A stretch of DNA of 6,523 nt, taken from contig JAUWCP010000136.1 of the NCBI GenBank assembly GCA_030609245.1, forward strand, positions 1 through 6,523, read 5' to 3'. This stretch comes from Hyphomicrobium sp. GTDB taxonomy: Bacteria; Pseudomonadota; Alphaproteobacteria; Rhizobiales; Hyphomicrobiaceae. How positions within the stretch are numbered: the first letter of the stretch is position 1; every line of letters begins with the position of its first letter. A model generated the notes under the pieces. It had not been told where the DNA came from. It worked only from the letters and a program-made list of their open reading frames with translations, and did no database searches. Of the stretch, positions 6,497 through 6,523 are shown piece after piece. The position numbers were made by a program, and so were the translations under genes.

Positions 6497-6523
6497 GTCG
6501 GCGCGATCCTGATCCATTTGGGG
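6497..6523 (+). repeat. Direct repeat copy 2, downstream of the SelW-like gene, cut by window end
   Basis: Second copy of the repeat at 6022-6048, starting 19 bases after the SelW-like stop codon. It reaches the last base of the window, so its full length is unknown. Confidence 0.4.

Overview
The window reads as a piece of a GC-rich alphaproteobacterial (probably Hyphomicrobiales/rhizobia-like) chromosome or plasmid carrying a heavy-metal, mainly copper, handling cluster. The taxonomic guess rests on codon usage rich in G/C third positions, the style of the encoded proteins, and a palindromic intergenic element near 5.9 kb. Read on the minus strand, that element begins MSALPPKTDI, a peptide I remember as a frequent spurious translation of dispersed palindromes in rhizobial genomes. 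It is an inference; no database was searched.

Layout: (1) 1-3119, plus strand: the 3' ~98% of a CusA-type RND inner-membrane pump, whose true start lies upstream of the window. All three periplasmic methionines that define Cu(I)/Ag(I) transport in E. coli CusA are present. (2) 3123-4055, minus strand: a CDF-family cation transporter, convergent with the pump and only 3 bases from its stop. Both membrane Asp ligands of the canonical zinc site are replaced. (3) 4056-4237: divergent intergenic region with an imperfect dyad. (4) 4238-4582, plus strand: a small secreted His-rich protein of unknown function. A good ribosome binding site and signal peptide point to an ATA codon where a start codon should be. 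(5) 4622-5005 and 5002-5853, plus strand: copC and copD, overlapping by ATGA. (6) 5854-6192: non-coding stretch with a palindromic repeat. (7) 6193-6477, plus strand: a small Rdx/SelW-like thioredoxin-fold protein with Cys in place of selenocysteine. The last bases repeat a sequence found upstream of this gene.

How it fits together (inference from families): the RND pump would expel Cu(I)/Ag(I) from the periplasm with partner proteins encoded outside the window. The CDF protein would move a divalent cation out of the cytoplasm. CopC would bind Cu(II) in the periplasm and pass it to the membrane protein CopD. The small secreted protein sits just upstream of copCD and is probably co-transcribed with them. 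No metal-responsive regulator gene is visible. I did not find an evident new multi-gene system. The points most worth a second look are the degenerate CDF metal site and the hidden secreted protein with the odd start.
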